Source: CAZFQG01 sp964520785 (GTDB lineage Bacteria > Planctomycetota > Planctomycetia > Pirellulales > Thermoguttaceae). Taken from it: a stretch of DNA of 17,284 nt. Numbering within the stretch: the stretch's first letter is position 1; each line of letters starts with the position of its first letter. The notes beneath the pieces were generated by a model. The model was not told where the DNA came from, ran no database searches, and saw only the letters and a program-made list of their open reading frames with translations. The DNA is taken from positions 1-17,284 of the forward strand of contig CAZFQG010000137.1 of the NCBI GenBank assembly GCA_964520785.1. The letters run 5' to 3'. The position numbers and the translations under genes are program-made. This document shows positions 7,525 to 15,481 of the stretch, in pieces.

Positions 7525-8901
7525 ATGGTCAAACCCTTCTCGCATCGTGATCGAGCGAATCCGCCTCGCGTCGCCGTCGTCGGCGGGGGAATCAGTGGAC
7601 TGGCGGCGGCGGCCGCGCTGGCGCGCGCCGGGGCGTGCGTCGAGGTATTCGAGGCGGCCGGTCGATTGGGAGGCCGAGCCGCGTCGTTCGAGGAACCCAG
7701 CCTGGGGGAGTGGGCCGACCGGTGCCGCCACGTCGCCATGGGCTGTTGTCGGGAGTTCCTGGGGTTCATGAAGGAAATGGAGGTCCATGATTGTTTGACG
7801 CGCCACCGGCGGCTCCATTTCTTCTCGCCGACGGGCCAAAGAAGCGACTTCGAAGGGGCGCGCTTTCTGCCTTCTCCGCTGCACTTGCTTCCCTCGTTCT
7901 GGAAATCGTCTTTTCTGACGAAACGAGAGAAGCTTCGGATCGCCCGACTCCTGGGGAAGCTGAGCTGGGTTCGGCCGCGGCCCCGGGAGACGGCCGCCGA
8001 GTGGCTTCGCCGCGAGGGACAGACCGACGGAGCCATCGACCGCTTCTGGTCGGTCGTCCTCGTAAGCGCCCTGAGCGATTCTCTGGACCGTGTCGCCGCC
8101 ACGGCCGCGCGAAAGGTCTTTCGGGACGGCTTTCTCCGCGGCCGCGGGGCTTATGAGCTGTTCATCCCGAATGTTTGCCTATCGGAGATATTTGATAAAC
8201 GCGTGGGGGCCCGGCTCATCGCCCAAGGGGTGACCATCCACCGTTGCGCGAAGGTCCGGACGATCGAGGGGAACGCGGCTGGCGGCGCAAGGCGGTTGGT
8301 TACCGCCGGCGGCGCGAGGGAGGATTTCACGGCGATCGTCTCGGCCGTTCCGTGGTATTGCGTAGGGCCGCTCTTGTCGCCGACGCTTTACCGCGCGGCC
8401 TTCACCGCGGAATCGAGGGAGCGGCTCGAAGCGATCCAACCGGCCGCGATCGCGTCGGTCCATCTCTGGTTCGACCGCCGAATCACCCCCCTTCCCCACG
8501 CGGTGCTTCTGGAGCGTCTGGGGGACTGGCTCTTCGTCGATTCTCCGACCAAGCGCGAACCAAGGATCGTCCACCACGAGGTCGTCGCCAGCGCAGCCGA
8601 CGACTGGCTCCACGCCGATACGGTCGAAAGAACCGAAAAAATCGTCCAACAATTGCGATGGCTCTTCGACCTCTCCGGCAAAGCCCGGCTCGTCCGAGGC
8701 CGCACCGTCGTTGAACCCCGGGCCGTCTTCGCTCCGACGCCGATTCTGGAAGCGAACCGTCCGCCGCAACTGACCGGCGTGGCGAATCTCGTACTGGCCG
8801 GCGATTGGACCGCCACGGGCTGGCCTTCCACCATGGAAAGCGCCGTGCGTGCCGGCCGCCTCGCGGCGAAGGCGGTGATCGGTTCCCTGAGGAAGCAATA
8901 G
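7525..8901 (+). CDS. hpnE: Hydroxysqualene dehydroxylase HpnE
   Basis: HpnE is an FAD-dependent amine oxidase/phytoene desaturase-family flavoprotein that reduces hydroxysqualene to squalene, the last step of the HpnDCE route. The 458-residue protein starts with a dinucleotide-binding fold, VAVVGGGISGLAAAAALA (about 17-34), then VEVFEAAGRLGGRAAS. A family-type substrate region follows (DRCRHVAMGCCREFL near 65-79). The C-terminal FAD motif LVLAGDWTATGWPSTMESAV sits near residues 422-441. The AVDRC-like segment has Arg where many HpnE proteins read Gln (GQH); I treat this as divergence, not inactivation. It follows hpnD by 20 nt. Carotenoid desaturases (CrtN/CrtI) share the fold, but the WTATGWPSTMESA ending and the operon favour HpnE. 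Confidence 0.9.
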   Translation: MVKPFSHRDRANPPRVAVVGGGISGLAAAAALARAGACVEVFEAAGRLGGRAASFEEPSLGEWADRCRHVAMGCCREFLGFMKEMEVHDCLTRHRRLHFFSPTGQRSDFEGARFLPSPLHLLPSFWKSSFLTKREKLRIARLLGKLSWVRPRPRETAAEWLRREGQTDGAIDRFWSVVLVSALSDSLDRVAATAARKVFRDGFLRGRGAYELFIPNVCLSEIFDKRVGARLIAQGVTIHRCAKVRTIEGNAAGGARRLVTAGGAREDFTAIVSAVPWYCVGPLLSPTLYRAAFTAESRERLEAIQPAAIASVHLWFDRRITPLPHAVLLERLGDWLFVDSPTKREPRIVHHEVVASAADDWLHADTVERTEKIVQQLRWLFDLSGKARLVRGRTVVEPRAVFAPTPILEANRPPQLTGVANLVLAGDWTATGWPSTMESAVRAGRLAAKAVIGSLRKQ

Positions 8902-9109
8902 CCGGCGAAGATCAAAACTACTTCTCGCGGGGGGTCTTTTCGATTGACGATCATCGCCGAAATACTACGTCCGAAGCAGCGGCGTCGCGTTTCCGGGAAT
9001 GCCGGTGGTTGGTCGAAGGCGGCGGAACTGATCCCGGCGATTTCCATGCATTGACTTTCTCCGGTTCCCAATTAGGATAAGAAGTCTGCTTCTTTGAGAG
9101 AGTCCTGCC
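8902..9109. other. Intergenic region between hpnE and the methyltransferase
   Basis: About 208 nt without a supported gene. Its end carries the promoter described at 9051-9078. No clear intrinsic terminator for hpnE was found; a G-run followed by TCTTTTCG near 8930-8941 has no stem. Confidence 0.45.
9051..9078 (+). promoter_or_regulatory. Candidate sigma70-type promoter for the methyltransferase gene
   Basis: TTGACT (9051-9056, 5 of 6), a 16-nt spacer and TAGGAT (9073-9078, 4 of 6) precede the ATG at 9110, giving a leader of about 25 nt. It suggests the methyltransferase can be expressed separately from hpnCDE. Confidence 0.4.
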
Positions 9110-9817
9110 ATGACGACCCCGATGAATACCCCCACCGCTCCCCTCGGCTCGGCCAATCATTTCGATGCCGCCGCCACGACGTGGGATGAAAACCCCCGAC
9201 GGCGGAAGATGGCCGTGAAGGTCGCCAGGGCGATCGTCCGCCGTGCCGGACTCCGCCCGGAATGGGACCTGATTGACTTCGGCCGCGGGACGGGGCTTCT
9301 CGGCTTGGCCTTGCTGCCGCACGTCCGCTCCGTGACCGGAGGCGACTCCTCGCGAGGAATGCTGGATATCCTTCAAGCGAAGATCGACGCCGCGGGGCTT
9401 TCGAATATGCGAACGCTGTTGTTCGACTTCGACCGGGACGAGCCGCAAGGACTTGCGTTCGACGTCATCACGATGAACCTCGTTCTGCACCACCTCAAGG
9501 ACATCGACCGGGCGATTGCCACGTGTCGTCGGATGCTGCGGCCCGGTGGGATCGTCTGCATCGCCGATCTAGATACCGAACCGGGGACCTTCCATGAGGA
9601 TGGCGCCGAGCATGTCCATCACCACGGTTTCGACCGTTCCGAACTCAAATCGCATTTGGGCGACCACGGATTCACCGCGCCGTGCGATGAAACCGTCTAC
9701 GTGATCGAGAAGCCGGACAAGACCGGGACGGCCCGCAAATATCCCGTCTTTCTCGTCACCGCGATATGCGGCGGCACGGAGAGAGGATTCACTGGGCCGA
9801 GTTTTTCCCTATCATGA
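9110..9817 (+). CDS. Class I SAM-dependent methyltransferase
   Basis: The 235-residue protein has a Rossmann-type SAM domain of the Methyltransf_11/25 kind. Motif I is LIDFGRGTGLLGLAL (about 54-68), with Arg in the variable position of G-x-G-T-G. The acidic residue after strand 2 is in VTGGDSSRGM (about 75-84), a motif near 105 (FDFDRDEP) follows, and NLVLHHLKD with RRMLRPGGIVCIADLD forms the post-motif region. The His-rich stretch HEDGAEHVHHHGFDR resembles several UbiE-like methyltransferases of unknown substrate. It lies 208 nt after hpnE on the same strand. A role in methylating an isoprenoid product is only guilt by association. An alternative start is ATG 9122; no strong Shine-Dalgarno is visible. 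Confidence 0.85.
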   Translation: MTTPMNTPTAPLGSANHFDAAATTWDENPRRRKMAVKVARAIVRRAGLRPEWDLIDFGRGTGLLGLALLPHVRSVTGGDSSRGMLDILQAKIDAAGLSNMRTLLFDFDRDEPQGLAFDVITMNLVLHHLKDIDRAIATCRRMLRPGGIVCIADLDTEPGTFHEDGAEHVHHHGFDRSELKSHLGDHGFTAPCDETVYVIEKPDKTGTARKYPVFLVTAICGGTERGFTGPSFSLS

Positions 9818-9890
9818 TCGCCATGGACGTTTCTCCTTCAGGGGAATGCCGGTGATCAGAATTGAAACATGCGTTATAGAATCTCCTTTT

Positions 9891-9916
9891 TCGTGGTTGT
9901 TCGTGGTTGTTCGTGG
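9891..9916. repeat. Short tandem repeat TCGTGGTTGT x 2.6
   Basis: Two perfect copies of the 10-mer TCGTGGTTGT plus a partial TCGTGG lie in the 114-nt gap between the convergent methyltransferase and PfkB genes. It may be slippage-prone. No protein or hairpin is associated with it. Confidence 0.6.
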
Positions 9917-9931
9917 AATCGGACGCATCTA

Positions 9932-10834
9932 TTAGAATTTCAGCATTTGGCGGTATTCCTCTAATCTCGCGTCGATATCGGCGCGATCGATCTCTTTGAG
10001 TTTGTCGAGGCTGAAGCCTTCGACGGTGAAGCTTGCCGTGAGGGTGCCATAGGCCAGAGCGGTCTTGAGAGTCGCCGCGTCGAATCGACCTTGGGAGGCC
10101 AGGTAACCCATCATGCCGCCGCCGAAACTGTCGCCGGCGCCGGTCGGGTCGATGACGGTCTCCGTCGGATACGCCGGCAAGACGTACATCTCGTGCTTGC
10201 TAAAGAACATCGATCCGTGCTCTCCCTTCTTCAGCACGACGAACCGCGGTCCCATCTCACAAATCCTCCTCCCCGCGCGGACGAGGTTGTCTTCCCCGGT
10301 AAGGAGTCGCGCCTCGCCGTCGTTGAGAACCAACCCGTCCACCCGTTTCATCAGGGCGAGCAATTCCTCGTGGGTGTGGTTGATCCAACAGTCCATCGTG
10401 TCGGCCACGGTGAGGGTTGCGCCGAGGCACTGGTCCAGCACGCGATGCTGGACGAAGGGGGGGCCGTTGGCCAGAAAGACGAACGCGCTGCGTTTGTACT
10501 CCTCCGGGAGGACCGGATCGAATTCGGCGAACACGTTCAAGTCTGTATAAAGAGACACCCGATCATTCATATCCGGCGAATAGCGCCCCCCCCAACGGAA
10601 CGTCTTAGCGCCGCCGCGGACTTCCAAGCCGGCAAGATCGATATTCCGCGACCGGAGCAGCCGGGTGTGCTCCTCCGGCCAGTCGTCGCCGACGACGCTG
10701 ACCAGACGAACCGGGGTGAAATAACTCGCCGCGTACGTGAAATACGACGCCGAACCGCCGAGTATGTCGTCGCGTTTTTCCGTCGGCGTCTCCACCGAGT
10801 CCAATGCCAAGGAGCCGATTACCACGAGGGACAT
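9932..10834 (-). CDS. PfkB/ribokinase-family carbohydrate or nucleoside kinase
   Basis: The 300-residue protein should transfer phosphate from ATP to a sugar or nucleoside hydroxyl in the cytosol. The family N-terminus VVIGSLALDSVETP is followed by the glycine motif ILGGSASYFTYAAS (25-37), then LVSVVGDDWPEEH. The C-terminal signature VIDPTGAGDSFGGGMMGYLA (228-247) contains the catalytic base Asp235 and the GAGD anion hole. LKKGEHGS at 202-209 is the usual strand before it. AAAGGAT at 10841-10847 precedes the ATG at a suitable distance. The substrate cannot be read from sequence; some short PfkB proteins of this pattern are annotated as adenosine kinases or sugar kinases. It follows the TlpA-like gene by 244 nt on the same strand and may or may not be cotranscribed. 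Confidence 0.9.
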   Translation of the reverse strand: MSLVVIGSLALDSVETPTEKRDDILGGSASYFTYAASYFTPVRLVSVVGDDWPEEHTRLLRSRNIDLAGLEVRGGAKTFRWGGRYSPDMNDRVSLYTDLNVFAEFDPVLPEEYKRSAFVFLANGPPFVQHRVLDQCLGATLTVADTMDCWINHTHEELLALMKRVDGLVLNDGEARLLTGEDNLVRAGRRICEMGPRFVVLKKGEHGSMFFSKHEMYVLPAYPTETVIDPTGAGDSFGGGMMGYLASQGRFDAATLKTALAYGTLTASFTVEGFSLDKLKEIDRADIDARLEEYRQMLKF

Positions 10835-10886
10835 GCAATAATCCTTTCCGCTTTGGAATTCTTCGAGGTAGGGATTCTCCGGAAGT

Positions 10887-10916
10887 GGAGCGTCTCGTGC
10901 TCCGCCGCGACGCTCC
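10887..10916. repeat. Inverted repeat GGAGCGTC / GACGCTCC
   Basis: A perfect 8-bp stem (10887-10894 with 10909-10916) with a 14-nt loop lies about 50 bp upstream of the PfkB gene. It is not followed by a T-run. It could be a protein site or an mRNA structure. Confidence 0.45.
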
Positions 10917-10934
10917 GTGGAGAATACATCAGGT

Positions 10935-10962
10935 CCGCGGGGCCGGCCTTGCCGACCCGCGG
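10935..10962. repeat. GC-rich hairpin between the TlpA-like and PfkB genes
   Basis: CCGCGGG (10935-10941) pairs with CCCGCGG (10956-10962), and inside it CGGC pairs with GCCG around a CTT loop, with a small internal loop between the stems. It lies 117 nt after the TlpA-like stop, in minus-strand order. There is no T-run, so it is not a classic terminator, but it could stabilise the upstream transcript's 3' end. Confidence 0.45.
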
Positions 10963-11078
10963 TCGCGAATCAATCATGCCGCGGCAGTGAGCGCAATCGC
11001 CTAATCATCGCGTGGGCATCATGCGCGGAATGCCGCTTTCTCTCCGCGAATAACGTGCAAACGATCAATGATCTTCAC

Positions 11079-12287
11079 TTAGGGTTGGGTCAAGGGCTCG
11101 GTCGAGCCCTCGTCCGTCGGCATTGGACCGAAGAGTTCCGCCAACATCGCGTCGAGCTTGGGACCGCGCACGCCCAATGCCTTGACGTTGCCGTCCTTAC
11201 CCACGACCATCACCGTCGGGATCCCGGAAACGCCGTAGTACACCGCGTTCGGGTCGTTGAACGCCGTCTTGCCCTCCGTATCGGAAACGAGAATCGGCCA
11301 GGGGATATCGTTCTCCTCGACGAAGTCCCGGGCCTTGGATTTCTCCTCGTCGAGGTTGATTCCGAGGACTTCGAAGCCTTTCGGGTGGTAGTACGGATAT
11401 ATCTTCATCAGGTGTTCGATCTCTTGGCGGCACGGACCGCACCAAGAGGCCCAAAAGGTCACGAGGACGACCTTTCCGCCGAACTGTTTCTCCCAGTCCA
11501 GCTTCGTTCCGTCGAGGAAGGCTCCCTCCAGCTTGATCGGCTTACCGACGCTGGTCAACCGATTCACCGTACCGAGCATCCGCTTGCCCGCCTCCTGGAA
11601 TTGGGGATTCGCATCGTTCGCGAGGGCCTGGCCGTATTTCTGGTAGAGTGGTACGACCAGTTCCGGCTTTTCCAGCATCTGGCCGATTTGGCCGAGTTGG
11701 TCGATGAATTGGACGTTCATGGGACTCACCGGCGCTGATTCGAGCGTCTTGACCGCCTTGGTGAGCGCCGCTTCGACTTCGGCCGGACCCTGCTGCATCG
11801 CCTCGCGGATTTCCAACTGCATGAGGATCGTCGTGGCCGCTTGCTCCAGCTTCGGAAAACCGGCCTGTTTCATCTGTTCCGGCAGTTGCCGCAGCTTCTG
11901 GTCGATTCCCGGCGCCCCGAGCATCTTCATCTGCACCAGACCCTGAACTTTCGCGCTGAAGCCTCGCGCGGCCTGCTCCTCCGTCGGTTTCGCAGCGAGA
12001 ATCTTGTCACCCGCCTCGATCAACGCCGGAAGAACCTTTTGCAGGAACGCCATCCGCTCCTCCTGGCTCCCGGTCGCCGGCGGCTGGAGCTTCACCAACC
12101 TGTCCAAATACTCGATCAGTTCCGCCGGAGTCCCATCCGGGACATTCAGAATATCCTCCGTCGACTCCGGAGGGGCGACTGGAGTCAACGAGGGGGGGGC
12201 CGCCGGTGGTTGGGCCGCCGCGGGCCAAGCGCTTCCGGCCAGGAATAGGATAGTCAGTGCCAGGCGGCTGAAACGTGAAAAACGCAT
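11079..12287 (-). CDS. Secreted TlpA-like thiol-disulfide oxidoreductase
   Basis: The 402-residue protein has a signal peptide (RLALTILFLAGSA, likely cleavage after AAA near residue 25) and so should work in the planctomycete periplasm. Residues about 26-45 are Pro-rich. A helical, Gln/Glu/Leu-rich region follows at 50-240 with no recognised domain. Residues about 250-385 are a thioredoxin-fold TlpA/AhpC-TSA domain: VLVTFWASWCGPCRQEI holds the redox pair Cys283-Cys286, and GVSGIPTVMVV holds the cis-proline Pro357. The role is likely thiol-disulfide exchange in exported proteins, such as reducing cytochrome c or keeping cysteines reduced; the partner is unknown. AAAGGA lies 6 nt before the ATG. 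A helical N-terminal domain of about 190 residues before a TlpA domain occurs in planctomycete proteins, and its role is unclear. Confidence 0.92.
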   Translation of the reverse strand: MRFSRFSRLALTILFLAGSAWPAAAQPPAAPPSLTPVAPPESTEDILNVPDGTPAELIEYLDRLVKLQPPATGSQEERMAFLQKVLPALIEAGDKILAAKPTEEQAARGFSAKVQGLVQMKMLGAPGIDQKLRQLPEQMKQAGFPKLEQAATTILMQLEIREAMQQGPAEVEAALTKAVKTLESAPVSPMNVQFIDQLGQIGQMLEKPELVVPLYQKYGQALANDANPQFQEAGKRMLGTVNRLTSVGKPIKLEGAFLDGTKLDWEKQFGGKVVLVTFWASWCGPCRQEIEHLMKIYPYYHPKGFEVLGINLDEEKSKARDFVEENDIPWPILVSDTEGKTAFNDPNAVYYGVSGIPTVMVVGKDGNVKALGVRGPKLDAMLAELFGPMPTDEGSTEPLTQP

Positions 12288-12343
12288 TGTCGGTCCTTTC
12301 TTTCAGGGAAAATAATCAGATTCAGACGGGTCAATAGCGCCCC

Positions 12344-12372
12344 ATTATAGTAGCGTACTGGATGCGGGGCCA
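12344..12372 (-). promoter_or_regulatory. Candidate promoter of the TlpA-like gene
   Basis: On the minus strand a perfect TATAAT (12344-12349) lies 17 nt after a weak TGGCCC (12367-12372, 3 of 6). It would give a leader of about 50 nt to the ATG at 12287. The -10 match is strong; the -35 is not. Confidence 0.4.
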
Positions 12373-12717
12373 GCGGGTGGTCTTTCGACGTTGAAAAATG
12401 GGCGCCCCGAGGAAACGAGGAAAGGTCTTTCGGGGACCGCGATCGACCGCCGGCGCCGGCTTGCCGGAAGACCTCATGGGCTTGCTCCAGCGAGAAGTTT
12501 TCAGGGCGATCTTCCTGGATCATCACTGGTGTTTCGCCGTTTCGATGCTCGGCGTGCCGAGTGCTGACTGATTAGGGACGATGAGCGCGGCGGCGACGAT
12601 GCGATCCGTATTGACGCGACAAGGTTTTTTTGCGAAAACCTGGTTGAATCAACGCGACTCGGCTCTCTCCCGGCGGTGGAAAGTCGAAAAATCCGTTTTG
12701 AATTCGGCGAACCTGGC
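12373..12717. other. Divergent intergenic region between the TlpA-like gene and recA
   Basis: The region holds about 345 nt with no recognised gene. Inverted repeats seen are CTCGGC GT GCCGAG (12548-12561), AGGTTTT N6 AAAACCT (12622-12641) and GTTGA A TCAAC (12643-12653). A minus-strand frame at 12526-12254 encodes 90 residues but has no ribosome binding site, runs into the TlpA-like start and matches nothing I know. I considered RNase P, tmRNA, SRP and 6S RNA and saw none of their conserved cores. Confidence 0.45.
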
Positions 12718-12746
12718 TTGCCGGAGAGACGAAGAATCTATATACT
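12718..12746 (+). promoter_or_regulatory. Predicted sigma70-type recA promoter
   Basis: TTGCCG (12718-12723, 4 of 6) and TATACT (12741-12746, 5 of 6) are separated by exactly 17 nt. Transcription would begin near 12753, giving a leader of about 35-40 nt before recA. Confidence 0.6.
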
Positions 12747-12759
12747 GTTCACATGTTCA
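12746..12759 (+). promoter_or_regulatory. Candidate LexA-type operator overlapping the recA start site
   Basis: TGTTC ACAT GTTCA directly follows the -10 element and covers the expected +1. GTTC is repeated in direct orientation 8 nt apart. The right part, ACATGTTC, matches one half of the Gram-positive GAAC-N4-GTTC SOS box, and GTTC direct repeats (with a longer spacer) are used by alphaproteobacterial LexA. The position is right for a repressor. No lexA gene is in the window, so this is an inference. Confidence 0.35.
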
Positions 12760-12789
12760 CTATCCAGGCATCTTACGGGGATGAAACTC

Positions 12790-13857
<1,068 letters not shown>

Positions 13858-13955
13858 CGGAGTGGAAGTTTACCGAATTGCGCGTCGCTTCGGATACGTT
13901 GGCGGCCGTAACCGTTTACGCCGGCACTGGTGAATCACTCCGCGTCTTCGAAGGT

Positions 13956-14915
13956 CTACGCCGCCCTCTTGCCGGAACCACGGGAGAGGAAGGCCTTCGA
14001 GCAATTGCGGCACAGACTGATTTCGTCCTGCCGGGCGGTGCGGTGGAGAATTCGTAACCGGCTGTAGCCGGGACTGTTGAAGATGGAGCGGATGGAGTGC
14101 TCGGCGTCAATTTTGCCGAGAATGATCCGTCCGTCGTAATCGAGGCAACACAGAGCCACCCTGCCGTCAGCGAGGATCGTAAACGTCCGCCAGAGTCTCG
14201 AGCAGGGCTTGCGAATCCCTGCCTGGAGCGCCCCGGAGTCTTCCCCGTTCCAGTTGTGTATCTTGCCGAAAGAGAAGCGGTCGACGATCTTCTCCAGTGA
14301 CTGGATCGTGGCCTCCTTGTCGGAGGTGCTCACGCACGCGAACTTGATCCGCATCCGTGAACCCGCCTCGTTCCGGTAGGCTACCAGTCGCCGGATGTTG
14401 TCTACGACGACGTCGTATTTCAGGGGCTCGCGAATCCGCTCGAACTCTTCCCGGGTCGCGCCGTCCATGCTGATCTTGATTTCGTCCAGCCCCGCCTCGA
14501 TCAACCCCCTGGCACGTTCGGCGGTCAGTAGCGCGCCGTTAGAGAATATCTTGACCTTTTCGATCCCGGCCTGCTTCGCATAGCGAATCCGACGCTCGAG
14601 GTTCTTGTCGAGCAGGGGCTCGCCGAAATTGTGGAGGTGGACCTCGCGGCAGCGGTGCGCGGCGCACTCGTCGATGATCCGGCGAAACGTGCTTTCTTCC
14701 ATCGTGCAAATGGGACGCCGCATCGTCCTGTGGGGGCAAATCGTGCATCGAGCGTTGCACGCATTCGTCGTCTCCACACGAACCACGTCGGGGAACCTGG
14801 ACCGGCTGAGAAGGCCATAACCGCCGGCAACCACGCCGCATACGGTTTTCGAGGAGAAAATCTGCATCAAGGTATTATCTGACATGACACCACTCATCTT
14901 CGCGGAACGGCACAC
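13956..14915 (-). CDS. Radical SAM protein with SPASM-type C-terminal cysteines
   Basis: This is a radical SAM enzyme of up to 319 residues that would use a [4Fe-4S] cluster to cleave S-adenosylmethionine. The cluster motif is CNARCTIC, with Cys53, Cys57 and Cys60, inside VETTNACNARCTICPHRTM. NFGEPLLDKNL (96-106, GEP-type motif) and KISMDGATREEFERIR (147-162) are typical of the core barrel. A SPASM-like region follows: CSRLWRTFTILADGRVALCC (Cys238, Cys256, Cys257) and LCRNC (Cys302, Cys305) could bind an auxiliary cluster. Proteins of this architecture modify peptides or act in sugar and cofactor pathways; no precursor peptide or partner gene was found nearby, so the substrate is unknown. The start is uncertain: ATGs at 14915, 14897, 14885 and 14867 are in frame and none has a strong ribosome binding site. 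It is convergent with recA. Confidence 0.87.
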   Translation of the reverse strand: MCRSAKMSGVMSDNTLMQIFSSKTVCGVVAGGYGLLSRSRFPDVVRVETTNACNARCTICPHRTMRRPICTMEESTFRRIIDECAAHRCREVHLHNFGEPLLDKNLERRIRYAKQAGIEKVKIFSNGALLTAERARGLIEAGLDEIKISMDGATREEFERIREPLKYDVVVDNIRRLVAYRNEAGSRMRIKFACVSTSDKEATIQSLEKIVDRFSFGKIHNWNGEDSGALQAGIRKPCSRLWRTFTILADGRVALCCLDYDGRIILGKIDAEHSIRSIFNSPGYSRLRILHRTARQDEISLCRNCSKAFLSRGSGKRAA

Positions 14916-15098
14916 GCTGGACTCCGGCGGACAGCGTACTGAAATCGGCGTTGCCGGGCAAGGCGGAAAATGACGCTCTGCTCCGCAGCAGTACCCCTCG
15001 AACGGACTGTAGTTTTAAAATTTAAGCGAAGTTGCCAATTTGCTCGGCCGGCAGTCATAGTATACCTTGATTTCCGCCATTTTTGGGGTCGGAAAGAC
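14916..15098. other. Intergenic region upstream of the radical SAM gene
   Basis: The divergent region between the radical SAM gene and the XRE gene totals about 566 nt; this is its left part. It is A/T-rich around 15010-15060. TTGGCA on the minus strand near 15027-15036 is a possible -35, with only weak -10 candidates. No gene was recognised. Confidence 0.4.
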
Positions 15099-15127
15099 TT
15101 GATTGGGGCTCGCCTCGTTCATACAAT
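15099..15127 (+). promoter_or_regulatory. Strong sigma70-type promoter candidate far upstream of the XRE gene
   Basis: TTGATT (15099-15104, 4 of 6) and TACAAT (15122-15127, 5 of 6) are separated by exactly 17 nt. The start site would be near 15134, about 350 nt before the XRE start codon. It is among the best promoter matches in the window, and it would produce a long leader that includes the 17-bp tandem repeat. Confidence 0.5.
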
Positions 15128-15210
15128 CTAGTTGATGAAATGTCGATTGTGCTGATTGGCGTGGGAACTCGCCTTGTTCCTCCTCGGCAATTCGCCGGGG
15201 AAGTGGCTGC

Positions 15211-15261
15211 CGGGAAAATGGCAAGCACGGGAAAATGGCAAGCACGGGAAAATGGCAAGCA
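15211..15261 (+). repeat. Perfect tandem repeat, 17 bp x 3
   Basis: The unit CGGGAAAATGGCAAGCA occurs three times with no mismatches at 15211-15227, 15228-15244 and 15245-15261. It lies in the leader of the XRE gene. There are no spacers, so it is not a CRISPR array. Identical copies suggest recent expansion or repair slippage, and the unit may recur elsewhere in the genome. Confidence 0.95.
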
Positions 15262-15468
15262 CAAGGTGAAGGGCCCTTTGCAGTGGCAATCCATTTCCGG
15301 CCAGAACACGTCCCCTTTTTTGGGGAAACCTTTTCACGGGTCAGTCAAGCCAAGGGCAAGCAGCTTGTCGCGATGTCGGTGGATTTATCCAGCGACGGCG
15401 CAATCCTTTTCTAAACCGAGCGGTTATCTGTCCTCTCTTCTCTTTACAGGTGCCGTTCAAAAAGCCAG

Positions 15469-15475
15469 AAGGAGG
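15469..15475 (+). promoter_or_regulatory. Ribosome binding site deciding the XRE start
   Basis: AAGGAGG, a near-perfect Shine-Dalgarno, lies 6 nt before the ATG at 15482. It outweighs any upstream start in the same open frame. Confidence 0.85.
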
Positions 15476-15481
15476 CTTGTC

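Larger units (their letters stand above)
15128..15481 (+). other. Long leader region of the XRE-type gene
   Basis: No separate gene is convincing. The XRE frame is open from 15083 to its start, so a 133-residue extension is formally possible, but it has no ribosome binding site and is low in complexity, while the ATG at 15482 has a near-ideal one. The region holds the 17-bp tandem repeat and a short CCCC TTTTTT GGGG stem near 15311-15325. It could be an untranslated leader with regulatory or structural function. Confidence 0.45.

Noticed and set aside
12254..12526. A 90-codon minus-strand frame upstream of the TlpA-like gene
   Set aside because: No ribosome binding site, overlaps the TlpA-like promoter and start, and matches no family I know.
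12373..12717. Structured RNA such as RNase P RNA, suggested by GAGGAAA near 12415
   Set aside because: The flanking conserved core of RNase P RNA is absent, and no tmRNA, SRP or 6S signature is present either.
13858..13955. Long-range inverted repeat CGGAGTG / CACTCCG as a recA terminator
   Set aside because: The 7-bp arms are 71 nt apart and there is no T-run, so it is likely chance.
14916..15098. Precursor peptide for the radical SAM enzyme
   Set aside because: Small frames in this gap lack ribosome binding sites and recognisable leader or core features.
15211..15261. The 17-bp repeats as a CRISPR array
   Set aside because: The units abut directly with no spacers, and no cas gene is present.
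15083..15481. 133-codon upstream extension of the XRE protein
   Set aside because: Low-complexity translation of the tandem repeat, no ribosome binding site, and it starts before the predicted transcription start.
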